Origin: Bacteroidales bacterium
GTDB lineage: Bacteria; Bacteroidota; Bacteroidia; Bacteroidales; UBA932
Direction: 5' to 3'
Assembly: GCA_017615615.1 (NCBI GenBank)
Contig: JAFZZW010000080.1
Location: 1-64,000, forward strand
DNA: 64,000 nt
Every line of letters begins with the position of its first letter. The stretch's first letter is position 1. Position numbers and translations under genes: made by a program. The notes under the pieces were generated by a model. That model did not search any database. It saw only the letters and a list, made by a program, of their open reading frames with translations, and was not told the DNA's origin. Of the stretch, positions 7,174 through 16,621 are shown one piece after another.

Positions 7174-9918
7174 CTATAAAGCCAGGCAGTCGAAACTTAC
7201 AAGCGTAGCTTCGCCCTCCAGAATCAGGATCTTGAGGTCCGAGGCCTTGTAGTCGTCGCGGTCGAATACCGGCTTCTGCAGCCCGCCCTCGGTCTTCATC
7301 TCCTTGATGGGGAGGAACTGGCCGCCGCCCTGGTTCACGAGAATCTGGTAACGGCAGTTGGAGTCGAGGCTCCATTCTATCTCGCAATTCCCGAAGAGAA
7401 CCCCGCTCTGGAGCGGAATGGTAATCTCTTCACCGGCCTTCATGGAAGCAGGGAGCAGGCCCGCGATTGCCGGGGGAGCGGGACGGAAATCCTTTTCCGG
7501 ATGGGCCGGATCGGCCACGGTAAGCAGTGCGCTCAGGCGGAAGTCCACGGAGGAAGCCCCTATATTGAGCTCCCACAGTCCGGGTTCGATTATGCGGTTC
7601 ATCTGAAGGTCCAGCATCTCGAAGGCGGAGGCGGGAAGATCCATGGTCACCGTTTTGGTCTCGCCGGGCTCCAGGTGCACGCGGTCGAATCCGCGCAGCA
7701 GCTTCTCATATACCGTAATGGAACTCACTTTGTCCGTGAGATACAGCTGCGGCACCTCGTCGCCGGCGTATTTGCCGGTGTTGGTTATGTTGAAACTCAC
7801 GGTAAGGCCCTCCCCGGGCATAATCCTGCTTGACGAAAGTGCCAGGGAGGAATACTCGAAGCCGGTATAGCTGAGGCCGAATCCGAAGTCGTACAACGCA
7901 CCGCTTGCCCGCGTCTTCATTCCGTCCGGGCCGACTCCCGCGTTGCCGTCTACCTGCGAGCCGGGCTTGTACGGGAAGTTGAAAGGCACCTGGCCTACGG
8001 TGCGGGGGAAGGTCACGGAAAGGCGCCCGCCGGGATTGTATTCTCCCAGAAGTGCCATCGCGACGGCTGTGCCGCCATGTGCGCCGGGATACCAGGCTTC
8101 GATGATGGCGTCGGCCATGCGCTCCTCCTTGTTGATGGTAAGGGGGCGGCCGCTTATCAGTACGATTACCAAGGGCTTGCCGGTTTTCTTCACCTCCGAC
8201 ACCAGCAGCTGCTGTATGGGTGGGAGGTCCAGACTGGTGCGGGAGCGGCTTTCGCCGCATGTGCGGAAATTGCCGCCGAGGACCAGCACCGCCACGTCCG
8301 ATTTGCGGGCGGCTTTCACGGCCTTCTTTATTCCGGAGAGCTCTTCTTTAGTGGGCGTAAAGCCATATATCTCGGAGTCGGGCCACTGGGAATCCACATG
8401 CTCGCAGCCTTTTACGTAGCAGACCTTGGCCTTGCCCTCCAGCGCAGTCTTGAGGCCCTGATATACCGTCACCGACTCAGTTGCCTGAGGACCGTAGTGT
8501 ACGTGTGCGTAACCGTCTTCGTTTGCATTGGGGCCGATTACGGCGACCCTCTTGAGCGAGGAAGCGTCCAGCGGAAGCACGCCGTCGTTCTTGAGAAGCA
8601 CCAGGCTCTCGAGGGATGCGCGCAGGGCAGTCTTGTTGTGCTCTTCTCCGTTCACGACCTCGTCTGCCCGCTTCATTTCCTCCTCCGTTACGTAGGGGTG
8701 GTCGAACAGGCCGGTAAGGAACTTCACCCGGAGGACGTCGCGTACGCGTTCGTCGACGGTTTGCATGGATACCGTGCCTTCACGCACCAGCTCGCGCAGC
8801 GGAAGCACATAGCTGTCGGGGCTGCGGAAGGTGCAGCGGACGTTGAGGCCGGCCTCTACGCATTGCCGTACAGACTCCTTCATGTCCACCGTAGTGTGGT
8901 GCTTGCTGTGCAGGTATTCCACGGCGTCGCTGTCCGACACCACGTAACCCTTGAATCCGAAGTCTTTGCGCAGGCGGTCGTACAGCCAGTAGTGACTGCC
9001 CTGGATAGGCTCTCCGTTGTAGTCGTTGTAGGAGCTCATGACTCCCAGCAGTCCGCCCTCGCGGATAACCCTGCGCCAGGGATAGATATGAATGTTTTCC
9101 ACCTCAAGGGGGCTCTCGTGAGGGTCGCAGCGGGCCATCCCCTCGCGGGCGCCTTTGCCCGCGGAATATACGGCGTAGTGCTTGGATGTCGCGGCCACCT
9201 TATGGTCGGCCTGCATGCCGCGCACCATCTGTATGCCAAGTTCCGCCACCAGGAAGGGGTCTTCGCCGTAAACTTCCTCGTAGCGGCCCCAGCGCTGGTC
9301 GCGGCCGACGTCCAGGATCGGAGCGTACACGTTGGTGTAGCCCAGCAGCCTGGCCTCGGTTCCCGTAATGTTGCCCACCTGGTTGATCAGCTCCCGGTCC
9401 CAGGTGCTTCCAAGGCCCAGCTGGGTGGGGAAATTGGTGGATTTATAGGCTTCCACTCCCCGTATGCCTTCGTTGGTGAAGTCCGTGGGGATACCCAGGC
9501 GCGTTTCCTCGATGAAGAAGCGCTGAACCTCGTTGAGAGCCCAGGCATGCTTGGATGCAGGCCAGATGTAGGGGCTCTCCGTGGCCAGCGGAAGGTTCCA
9601 TGCGACGAAGGAATTAAGATGCTCGTCAATGGCGCCCACGCCGTCTTTCCAAAGACGTTCCTTCCATTCCGGGGTGGGCAGCTGGTCCTGCAGCACGCGG
9701 CGGTAGCCGTAGAGCGTCACCATCTGGCAGGTCTTCTCCTCCAGCGTCATCTGGGAAAGAAGGTCCTCTATGCGGGAGTCGATGGGGGCCGACGGATTCT
9801 CATACACATCCATGCGGCCGTTTTTGTTGAAATCGGTCCACCCGTCATGATAGATACTCTGGGCGCGAACCGGGGCGAGCATGGCGACGCATGCAAGCAG
9901 AACCAGAAGCTTTTTCAT
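7174..9918 (-). CDS. Glycoside hydrolase family 3 (beta-glycosidase)
   Basis: A 914-residue secreted GH3 enzyme; the signal peptide ends near PVRAQ. N-terminal TIM barrel: IDSRIEDLLSQMTLEEK, APILDVGRDQRWGRYEEVYG, SKHYAVYS, and FKGYVVSDSDAVEYL with D329 as the expected nucleophile. The second alpha/beta domain carries VLVLGG and WYPGAHGGTAVAMALLGEYNPGG. A fibronectin III-like domain follows ALYDFGFGLSY (about 690-800). An extra tail of about 110 residues after PEKDFRP is not typical and may bind carbohydrate. GH3 members remove beta-linked xylose, glucose or arabinose; which one applies here is not determined. It is the last gene of the 17.4-7.2 kb operon, 2 nt after GH31. Confidence 0.9.
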   Translation of the reverse strand: MKKLLVLLACVAMLAPVRAQSIYHDGWTDFNKNGRMDVYENPSAPIDSRIEDLLSQMTLEEKTCQMVTLYGYRRVLQDQLPTPEWKERLWKDGVGAIDEHLNSFVAWNLPLATESPYIWPASKHAWALNEVQRFFIEETRLGIPTDFTNEGIRGVEAYKSTNFPTQLGLGSTWDRELINQVGNITGTEARLLGYTNVYAPILDVGRDQRWGRYEEVYGEDPFLVAELGIQMVRGMQADHKVAATSKHYAVYSAGKGAREGMARCDPHESPLEVENIHIYPWRRVIREGGLLGVMSSYNDYNGEPIQGSHYWLYDRLRKDFGFKGYVVSDSDAVEYLHSKHHTTVDMKESVRQCVEAGLNVRCTFRSPDSYVLPLRELVREGTVSMQTVDERVRDVLRVKFLTGLFDHPYVTEEEMKRADEVVNGEEHNKTALRASLESLVLLKNDGVLPLDASSLKRVAVIGPNANEDGYAHVHYGPQATESVTVYQGLKTALEGKAKVCYVKGCEHVDSQWPDSEIYGFTPTKEELSGIKKAVKAARKSDVAVLVLGGNFRTCGESRSRTSLDLPPIQQLLVSEVKKTGKPLVIVLISGRPLTINKEERMADAIIEAWYPGAHGGTAVAMALLGEYNPGGRLSVTFPRTVGQVPFNFPYKPGSQVDGNAGVGPDGMKTRASGALYDFGFGLSYTGFEYSSLALSSSRIMPGEGLTVSFNITNTGKYAGDEVPQLYLTDKVSSITVYEKLLRGFDRVHLEPGETKTVTMDLPASAFEMLDLQMNRIIEPGLWELNIGASSVDFRLSALLTVADPAHPEKDFRPAPPAIAGLLPASMKAGEEITIPLQSGVLFGNCEIEWSLDSNCRYQILVNQGGGQFLPIKEMKTEGGLQKPVFDRDDYKASDLKILILEGEATLVSFDCLAL

Positions 9919-9920
9919 AT

Positions 9921-12263
9921 TTACAACTGAATCTTGACAGACAATTCCTGGAATACGGAGCAGCCGGGAACGGAAACGGAGAGGGTTCCGGCCTGCCCGT
10001 CCTTGGACCAGCTCCAGCCTTTCAATGCCTTGCCGTTGACAAGGACCCTGGAAGGCTTGCGGCCCAGGGCCACCTTGAAGGTGTAGTCGCGTGCGCCTGG
10101 CATGTTCTCGAAGCTGCCGCTTACGGGGGCCACGCGCAGCTCGACCGCCCTGGCTCCCTGGCTGCAGCTCAAACGGGTGCGCGCCACTTTGCCCTCCTCG
10201 TAGCCGTAGCTCTCGGCGTCGCAGTCCAGCAGCTCATAGTCGCTGTCGCCGGAAGGGTACACTTTGACGATATAGGAGCTGATGGGTTCCGTGCCGATGT
10301 AATCCCTTACCTCCATTGTGGGGATGATGGCTCCGCCGCGGATGAACAGCAGTCCGGCGCGGTCGTCGGGGTACGGGCGCTTGACCCACTCGCCGCGGCT
10401 GGCTATCTTTTCGCCGGTCCAGGCGTCGGTCCACTCTCCGGCGGGCAGGTAAATCTCGTCGGTAAAGATGCCCACGAGCAGTTTGTCTCCGAACATGAAC
10501 TGTGTCCAGAGGTCGTCCACGGCCCTGTCGTCAGGGAATACCAGCGGCATGCTGCGCACCATGGGCATGCCCGTAAGCGCGCCCTCGATGGCCGCCGAAT
10601 AGATGTACGGAAGCAGTTCGTAGCGCAGCCTGATGCAGTTGAGGTAAATCTCCCTTTCCTTGCCGACGAAATAGAACGGCTGGTACATGTGGGCGTAGCT
10701 GTTGACCTGCGTCCAGGGCAGGAAAGCCCCGAAGTGGAGGCTCTGCATCTCCAGGTTGCGGGCGACATGCATAATGTCGCAGGAGGTGTTCATGTAGCCG
10801 CTGTTGCCGAGGTTGAGCTGGTCGAACAGGGCGGTCTTGCCGCCGCCGTTGTCGCCGCTGGTGGAGGCTCCCCAGTGCTGGGTGCCGCTCCAGCCGGCGC
10901 AGTAATGGTACCAGCCGCGTTTGCCGGTATGCTCCCTGTACATCAGGTTCATCTGCTTGGGCAGCAGCACCTGGTTGAGGTTGTGCATTTCCTTGTCCGG
11001 GCGTCCGTTGTAGTAGTGACGGTAGGTATGCTCGTCCAGGGTACGTGCGGGATCCAGCTTGAAGCCTTCGGCGCCCTGGATGATAAAGGGTTTCAGGTGG
11101 TCCATCCAGTGCTCGAGTCCGGAAGGTGCGGCCCCCGGGAGGGCATCCTCCTCGGCGATGGACAGGTCGTACTCCTCGCACACCCAGAGTCCCAGGTGCA
11201 GGCCCATGTCGCGCATGCGGCCTATGAACAGCGAGGGATTGTATCGCTTGACGGGGTCGTTCTGCTTCCAGGAATACTCCGGCGAGAACTTGTCGTAGTT
11301 CCAGTTCTTGGCCGACGAGAAGTCGTAGTGCTTGCTCATCCATTGCGGCTCCAGCCAGAAGACGTCGCACGGGACGCCCATTTCGCGGAATTCGCGGGCG
11401 TCGCCGAGTATCTGCCACTGGTTCTCCTGCATGTTGGGACCGAAGCAGAAACCGTAGGCCCAGCGGGGCAGCAGGTAGTTGCGCCCTGTAAGCAGGGTAT
11501 ATGTGTCCAGCATTGCGGGCAGCCCGTCTCCGGCTATGAAGTAGAAGTCTCCCTGGGGCTCGGTAGTATAGATGGAGAAGGCGTCTTTCTCCAGACGGCC
11601 CATATCGAAGTAGCTTTTGCGGGTGGAATTGGAATAGACGGCCCATCCGCCGGTGCTCATCATGAACGGCATCGGTATCTCCGTGTGCTGGTACGTAGCC
11701 CACATGCGAAGACGCTCCCCGCGGTGCTGGATGTGCTCGCGGGAGGTGCTGCCGCCGCCGTAGAAACGCTCGTCGGCCTTGATGGGAATGCGCAGGACGC
11801 AACTCTTCTCCGGGTCGCCGCCTTCCGTCTTGTCCATCTGCGACAGCGAGCCGTCGTCGTCTCCTATTATGCCACCGTTACGGCGGGTGACCATGTCGCC
11901 GTACTGCACCTGGATGGAATCGCGGAGCTCACGGCAGAGTGCGCTGCCGGCCTCATGGAACTTGATGCCGCCTGCCAGCTGCCTGCCGGTGGCGTCCAGG
12001 AATGCGAAGGTCTGGGTGGACGGGTCGAATTGCAGGCTGCATCCGGGCTCCTGGAATGGCGCCCAGTTCGTTTTGAGTATGCCGTAACGCTCCATGAGCG
12101 ACTGAGGGAACTCTCCGGCAGGGGAGATGCGGACCCTTACGATATTGGGCGCAAGGGCCTCCACCTGGACTGCCGCTCCGGAAGAAAGGCGGAATGTGTC
12201 TTTGGGTGCGGCTGCAAGCGGCAGGGTAAGCAGCAGCGAGAGCAGGAGTATTCTAGTTTTCAT
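9921..12263 (-). CDS. Glycoside hydrolase family 31 (alpha-glycosidase)
   Basis: A 780-residue secreted enzyme with signal peptide MKTRILLLSLLLTLPLAAA. The N-terminal beta-sandwich is followed by the GH31 barrel: RWAYGFCFGPN, MGVPCDVFWLEPQWMSKHYD, and EGFKLDPART with D404 as the likely nucleophile. STSGDNGGGKTALFDQL supplies D471, the likely acid/base. The C-terminal beta domains end in LSVSVPGCSVFQEL. GH31 enzymes cleave alpha-glucosides, alpha-xylosides or alpha-galactosides; the precise substrate is open. It overlaps the GalM gene by 11 nt and precedes GH3 by 2 nt, so translation is probably coupled. Confidence 0.9.
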   Translation of the reverse strand: MKTRILLLSLLLTLPLAAAPKDTFRLSSGAAVQVEALAPNIVRVRISPAGEFPQSLMERYGILKTNWAPFQEPGCSLQFDPSTQTFAFLDATGRQLAGGIKFHEAGSALCRELRDSIQVQYGDMVTRRNGGIIGDDDGSLSQMDKTEGGDPEKSCVLRIPIKADERFYGGGSTSREHIQHRGERLRMWATYQHTEIPMPFMMSTGGWAVYSNSTRKSYFDMGRLEKDAFSIYTTEPQGDFYFIAGDGLPAMLDTYTLLTGRNYLLPRWAYGFCFGPNMQENQWQILGDAREFREMGVPCDVFWLEPQWMSKHYDFSSAKNWNYDKFSPEYSWKQNDPVKRYNPSLFIGRMRDMGLHLGLWVCEEYDLSIAEEDALPGAAPSGLEHWMDHLKPFIIQGAEGFKLDPARTLDEHTYRHYYNGRPDKEMHNLNQVLLPKQMNLMYREHTGKRGWYHYCAGWSGTQHWGASTSGDNGGGKTALFDQLNLGNSGYMNTSCDIMHVARNLEMQSLHFGAFLPWTQVNSYAHMYQPFYFVGKEREIYLNCIRLRYELLPYIYSAAIEGALTGMPMVRSMPLVFPDDRAVDDLWTQFMFGDKLLVGIFTDEIYLPAGEWTDAWTGEKIASRGEWVKRPYPDDRAGLLFIRGGAIIPTMEVRDYIGTEPISSYIVKVYPSGDSDYELLDCDAESYGYEEGKVARTRLSCSQGARAVELRVAPVSGSFENMPGARDYTFKVALGRKPSRVLVNGKALKGWSWSKDGQAGTLSVSVPGCSVFQELSVKIQL

Positions 12264-13239
12264 GGCAGAAGCGGTAAATGCAGGTGTGGGTATAGGTTTC
12301 GCCGGGCCTCAGGACGGTGTCGGGAAAGCCGGCGTGATGGATGGAGTCCGGCCACTTCTGGGTTTCCAGGGCGAGGGCGCAGCGGTGGCCTATGGGGCGT
12401 CCCCCCTTTCCGGAATACGAACCGTCGAAGAAGTTGCCGCTGTAGAACTGAATTCCGCTCTGATCGGTAAGCACGTCCATTCTGCGGCCGCTTTCCGGCT
12501 CAAAGAGGGTGGCGGCAAGACGCAGCCCGCTGCCGGACAGGCACCAGTTGTGGTCGTATCCGCCGGCAGCCTGTATATCGCGTCCGATGGCCTTGCGAAC
12601 GGTAAAATCGAAGGGGGTATTCCCTACGCTGCGGATTTCTCCGGTAGGGATGAGTTTGTCGTCAACCGGAAGATACGCCGGTGCGGCAATCTGCAGCTCG
12701 TGATTCAGGATAGGCCGGGACGAATCGCCGGTAAGGTTGAAGAAGCTGTGATGGGTGAGGTTGCACAGGGTAGGGGCGTCGGTCCAGGCCTTGTAGGATA
12801 CTTTGAATTCATCCTCAGGGGTGAGCTCGTAGCACATGTGCACCTTGAGGTTGCCTGGCCAGCCCTCCTGGCCGTCAGGATCAGTGAGGCTGAAGTGAAT
12901 GGAATTCTCCGTTGCTTTTTCGACGTTCCACATCACCCTGTCAAAGCCGGTGAAACCGCCGTGCAATGTGTTGCCGTGGTCATTTGCGGCCAGCTTGTAG
13001 TCCTTGCCGTCCAGGGAAAAGGCGGCTCCGCCGATGCGGTTTGCCACTCGTCCCACCGCTGCGCCGAAGAAGCGCTCGCCGGGGCAGCTGACGTATTCCT
13101 CCAGGGTTTCGTAGCCCACTATGACATCGTCCTTGCGGCCTTTGCGGTCGGGAACGAGCAGACTGAGTACGCGGGCGCCGAAATCGGTGACGCTCATTTC
13201 AAGCGATCCGCCTTTGAGGGAAAAAACTGAAGGTCTCAT
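12253..13239 (-). CDS. galM: Aldose 1-epimerase (mutarotase)
   Basis: A 328-residue cytoplasmic enzyme without signal peptide that interconverts alpha and beta anomers of free aldoses. Family motifs are in order: VGRVANRIGGAAFSL, NDHGNTLHGG (substrate-binding His), TLCNLTHHSFFNLTGD (second His), YDHNWCL, and GIQFYSGNFFDG, with the catalytic Glu expected in ALALETQKWPDS. Length is normal for GalM. The start overlaps the MFS stop, and the end overlaps GH31 by 11 nt. In this operon it would prepare monosaccharides released by GH31/GH3 and imported by the MFS protein. Confidence 0.9.
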   Translation of the reverse strand: MRPSVFSLKGGSLEMSVTDFGARVLSLLVPDRKGRKDDVIVGYETLEEYVSCPGERFFGAAVGRVANRIGGAAFSLDGKDYKLAANDHGNTLHGGFTGFDRVMWNVEKATENSIHFSLTDPDGQEGWPGNLKVHMCYELTPEDEFKVSYKAWTDAPTLCNLTHHSFFNLTGDSSRPILNHELQIAAPAYLPVDDKLIPTGEIRSVGNTPFDFTVRKAIGRDIQAAGGYDHNWCLSGSGLRLAATLFEPESGRRMDVLTDQSGIQFYSGNFFDGSYSGKGGRPIGHRCALALETQKWPDSIHHAGFPDTVLRPGETYTHTCIYRFCHEN

Positions 13240-14555
13240 TTCCGGACAAGTTCCTTTTGAATCTGCTCCAGGGACTTGTTCTTGGTCTCAGGCAGCCACA
13301 GGGCGAATATGAATGACAGACCGGCCACGACGGCGAACACGGTGAAGATATACTGTCCGCCTATCGACAGGAACATGGGGAAGAACCATGTGAGGAGGGC
13401 GCTCCACACCCAGTGCGTGGCGCTGCCGAAAGCCTGTCCCTGGGCTCTTACGCTGTTGGGGAAGACCTCTGCGATAACGACCCAGATGGTCGCTCCCATC
13501 GAAATCGCGAAGAACGCTATATAGGCGCAGATGCAGATAAGGAGCATGTATCCCTCGAAGTGGTTGGTGGCGAAGCCCCATGCAACCAGCGCCTGTGCTA
13601 TGACCATGCCTACGGCACCGATAAGCAGCAGGGTCTTGCGGCCCAGCTTGTCTATCAGGACCATTCCTATCATGGTGAATGTCAAATTGGTAAGACCCAC
13701 GATGATGCTCTGGAGCATGGCTCCCTCGCGGAAGACGCCGGAAAGCTCGAACAGGCGGGGCGCATAGTAGAGGATGGCGTTGATGCCGCTGAGCTGATTG
13801 AACGTGGCGATGAGGAAAGCGATGAGGATGGGGATGGAGTACTTCTTCTGGAACAGTTTCTCCTTGCCGGCGGATGCGGCATCCTCGAGGGATTCCTTGA
13901 TGGCGCGGAGCTGTCCGGCGACGTCGCTCTCGCCGGTGCGCTCGAACACCTGCTGTGCCGCGGCCTCGTCACCCTGTCCGACCAGCCACCTGGGGCTCTC
14001 CGGTACAGTGAGCATAAGCACGGTGAACAGCAGGGCGGGGAAGCTCTCCGCTATGATCATCCACTGCCAGTCGTTGGGCACGCCGGCAATCCAGTAGTTG
14101 GAGAAATACGCCAGGACGATGCCGAGCACGATGTTGAACTGGAAGAAGCATACGAACCGTCCGCGCCAGCGGGAAGGGGATATCTCGGCGATGTACATGG
14201 GACCGATTACGGAAGAAGCGCCCACGGCAAGGCCTCCCAGGAAACGGAAGAACATGAAGCTGTACCAGTTGACGACGGCGCCGCTGAAGACGGCCGATAT
14301 AAGGTAAAGGATTCCTATGATGATGAGCGATTTCTTCCTGCCAAGCTTCTCTGCCGGCTTGCCGCAGAAAAGGGCTCCTATTATGGTGCCGATAAGGGCG
14401 GTGGCCATGGTGAAACCGTGAGCGAAGTCGCTCAGGCCGTAAACAGACTGAATCTGTTTCTCTGCGCCGGAAATGACAGCGGTGTCAAACCCGAAAAGGA
14501 GGCCTCCGAGCGATGCTACGAAGGCAATCCAGAACATGTATCCCTTGAGTTTCAT
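13236..14555 (-). CDS. Sugar-porter MFS transporter (XylE-like)
   Basis: 439 residues from ATG 14555; the longer frame adds 14 residues without homology, and this ATG overlaps the stop of the upstream gene (ATGA). Twelve hydrophobic segments are evident. Sugar-porter signatures are present: LLFGFDTAVISGA in the first helix, GRKKSLIIIG, RFLGGLAVGASSVIGPMYIA, SPSRWRG, PESPRWL, and the C-terminal PETKNKSLEQI. The family imports monosaccharides such as xylose, arabinose, galactose or glucose by proton symport in the inner membrane. Its place between the glycyl radical enzyme and GalM points to uptake of sugars released in the periplasm. Confidence 0.9.
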   Translation of the reverse strand: MKLKGYMFWIAFVASLGGLLFGFDTAVISGAEKQIQSVYGLSDFAHGFTMATALIGTIIGALFCGKPAEKLGRKKSLIIIGILYLISAVFSGAVVNWYSFMFFRFLGGLAVGASSVIGPMYIAEISPSRWRGRFVCFFQFNIVLGIVLAYFSNYWIAGVPNDWQWMIIAESFPALLFTVLMLTVPESPRWLVGQGDEAAAQQVFERTGESDVAGQLRAIKESLEDAASAGKEKLFQKKYSIPILIAFLIATFNQLSGINAILYYAPRLFELSGVFREGAMLQSIIVGLTNLTFTMIGMVLIDKLGRKTLLLIGAVGMVIAQALVAWGFATNHFEGYMLLICICAYIAFFAISMGATIWVVIAEVFPNSVRAQGQAFGSATHWVWSALLTWFFPMFLSIGGQYIFTVFAVVAGLSFIFALWLPETKNKSLEQIQKELVRK

Positions 14556-16621
14556 ATCTTGTATTTGATTCTTTCGATAATATGGTCCTGATAACACTCG
14601 TCCAGCTCGACGAAGTAGCCGCTCCAGCCCCAGACGCGGACGATAAGGTCCCTGTGGAGTTCCGGGTGGGCCTTTGCGTCCAGAAGGGTTTCACGGTTGA
14701 GGGTGTTCAGCTGCAGCTGGTGGCCGCCGAGTCGCATGTAATTGCGGATCAGCATGGCCAGCTTCTCTATCGTTTCCTCGTTGCGGAAGATGCTCTCGTC
14801 CAGTTCTATGGTGAGCGGGCCGCCGTTGATGGTGTCCTGAAGGTCCTGCTTGGAGAAGGAACGCATCACGGAAACGGGGCCCTGCTGGCGCAGGAACATG
14901 CTGGGGGTAAAGTTTGCGGGAATGACTTCTCCCGCGCTGCGGCCGTCCGGAGTGGCGGGCAGGTCCTTGGCGTGGAAAATATAGTACATGGCGGTACCGG
15001 TGCCGGCGCGCCAGATTCCTCCGCGCTCGTTGCGCTTGCCCCTGAGGCCTTCGGCAAAGGATTTGAGGAGGGCGCTGCCGATGGAGTCGGGTTCTTCCTG
15101 GTCAAGTCCCATCTTGGGGGCCTCGTTGCGCAGACGGTCCTGAAGGGCTTCGTGGCCCTTGAAGTTGTTGTGTACGCAGTCCAGCATTTCCTCCAGGGAG
15201 ATGGACTTGTCTTCGTAGTAGTACTTCTTGATTACCTCCAGTGAATCGGCCGCGGTGGATAGACCGGTGCCATGCACGCCGTAGTTGTTGGAATTGCCTC
15301 CGAGGGATATGTCCTGCGCGCGCTCAATCGTACCGCCCATAAGCATGGACATGAAGGGGGCGGGGACTATGTACAGGTTGTCGTGAGCCTTGGTGATGCG
15401 GTCGCACTCGGCCTTGATCCGGCTGTCGATATATGAGTAGAACGCCTCGTAGGTGGGATACTCACCGAGGTGCTCGACGGCGGCGCTCACGATGCCGGCA
15501 AAGGAGAGGGCGTCGATGTTGGGAATCTCCATCCCGTTCTTGGGGATGATGAACTCCCAGCAGGCGGCCACTACATAGTTGTATGCGTCCTCAGGGGTGT
15601 AGCCGAGTTTGAGCAGGCCGGGGATTACCACGTCGTCGTTGTCGTACTGAGGGAAACCCAGGCCGCGCTTGGTGAGCTGGGCGCCCAGTTTGTAAACCTC
15701 CAGAGGGGTTTGTCCGTCGCAGCGGAGATTGATCTTGGGGTCGATGAGATTGAGTTCGTAGCTCGCCCTGAGGCACATCTTCGAGACCTCGTTGAAAAGA
15801 TACTCGCCCTTCTGGTTGCGGCCTCCGAGCACGATGCTCTGCCCGTTGTCGCCCTGCTGCATGCCGATGTAGAGGTCGCTGTCCTTGTTGCAGGCGAGGA
15901 AGAACTCCTCGACGAGGTCGAAGGCCTGCTCGCCGGTGATGCGTCCGGCGTCGATATCGGCCTTGTAGTACGGATAGATGTACTGGTCGAATCGGCCAAG
16001 GGTATTATGATAGCAGTCGCTCTCCCATAGTGCGAAGTGCACCATGCGGAGAAGCTGGAGGGCCTGGTGGAGCGTCTCGGCGCCGTTCTCCCTTATGGCT
16101 TCAAGGTCTGCCGCCACCTCTTTGAGGCCGGCCCGCTCTGCGCAGTCGCGGTATTTGGCGATGAACGCCTGGACGGCCTCGATGGATTCCTTGGCCGCCT
16201 GCAGGAACTGCTTCTGCTCCGCAGTCAGGTCCTTGTCCTGCATACGGGCCTGCACCTGTGCCTTGCGCTTGCCCAGACCGTCACGCAGGATTCCCTCGTA
16301 GTCGGCGGAAATGTTGGACACGGTGCCGCGCTCGTGGAGGGTATGGTGTTTCTTGATTTCGGCCCATTCTTCTTCCGTGAAAACGGAAGGGATGCGGGTG
16401 ATTGTGCGTGTGGCTACGATGGTTTCCCCCTCAAGGATGATGGGTTCTTCGGCCTCCAGCAGGGCTTTGAGCATGCGGGCGCTGCGCTCTACGGGAGCGA
16501 CATCTCCGGCATGGAATTGTTCGGACAGGCTGTCAAGCCCCAGGGATTCCGGGGTGCGTCTGAAACCGTGGTGTTTCCTGTTCCAGATAAAGGACTTCAG
16601 GACCTCGATTCTTTCTATCAT
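14552..16621 (-). CDS. Glycyl radical enzyme of unassigned class (PFL/dehydratase superfamily)
   Basis: A 689-residue oxygen-sensitive radical enzyme, shorter than PFL (about 760) or diol dehydratases (about 790-850). Superfamily landmarks: SDCYHNTLGRFDQYIYPYY, IGMQQGDNGQSIVLGG, the active-site loop AACWEFIIP with C354 and E356, and the glycyl loop VRVWGWSGYF with G665 near the C-terminus. A single Cys followed by x-Glu resembles dehydratase/eliminase-type enzymes (GCxE), not the CysCys pair of pyruvate formate-lyase. Trp in place of the usual Tyr/Phe after the radical Gly is notable. Its activase lies directly upstream with a 4-nt overlap. The neighbours are sugar transporter, mutarotase and glycosidases, so a sugar-derived substrate is likely. 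No microcompartment genes are present. The reaction is unknown. Confidence 0.85.
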   Translation of the reverse strand: MIERIEVLKSFIWNRKHHGFRRTPESLGLDSLSEQFHAGDVAPVERSARMLKALLEAEEPIILEGETIVATRTITRIPSVFTEEEWAEIKKHHTLHERGTVSNISADYEGILRDGLGKRKAQVQARMQDKDLTAEQKQFLQAAKESIEAVQAFIAKYRDCAERAGLKEVAADLEAIRENGAETLHQALQLLRMVHFALWESDCYHNTLGRFDQYIYPYYKADIDAGRITGEQAFDLVEEFFLACNKDSDLYIGMQQGDNGQSIVLGGRNQKGEYLFNEVSKMCLRASYELNLIDPKINLRCDGQTPLEVYKLGAQLTKRGLGFPQYDNDDVVIPGLLKLGYTPEDAYNYVVAACWEFIIPKNGMEIPNIDALSFAGIVSAAVEHLGEYPTYEAFYSYIDSRIKAECDRITKAHDNLYIVPAPFMSMLMGGTIERAQDISLGGNSNNYGVHGTGLSTAADSLEVIKKYYYEDKSISLEEMLDCVHNNFKGHEALQDRLRNEAPKMGLDQEEPDSIGSALLKSFAEGLRGKRNERGGIWRAGTGTAMYYIFHAKDLPATPDGRSAGEVIPANFTPSMFLRQQGPVSVMRSFSKQDLQDTINGGPLTIELDESIFRNEETIEKLAMLIRNYMRLGGHQLQLNTLNRETLLDAKAHPELHRDLIVRVWGWSGYFVELDECYQDHIIERIKYKI

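Noticed and set aside
8077..12470. Very long antisense frames opposite GH3 and GH31 (617 and 859 codons)
   Set aside because: They mirror high-GC, third-position-biased coding on the minus strand; they lack domain signatures and the sense genes are unmistakable.
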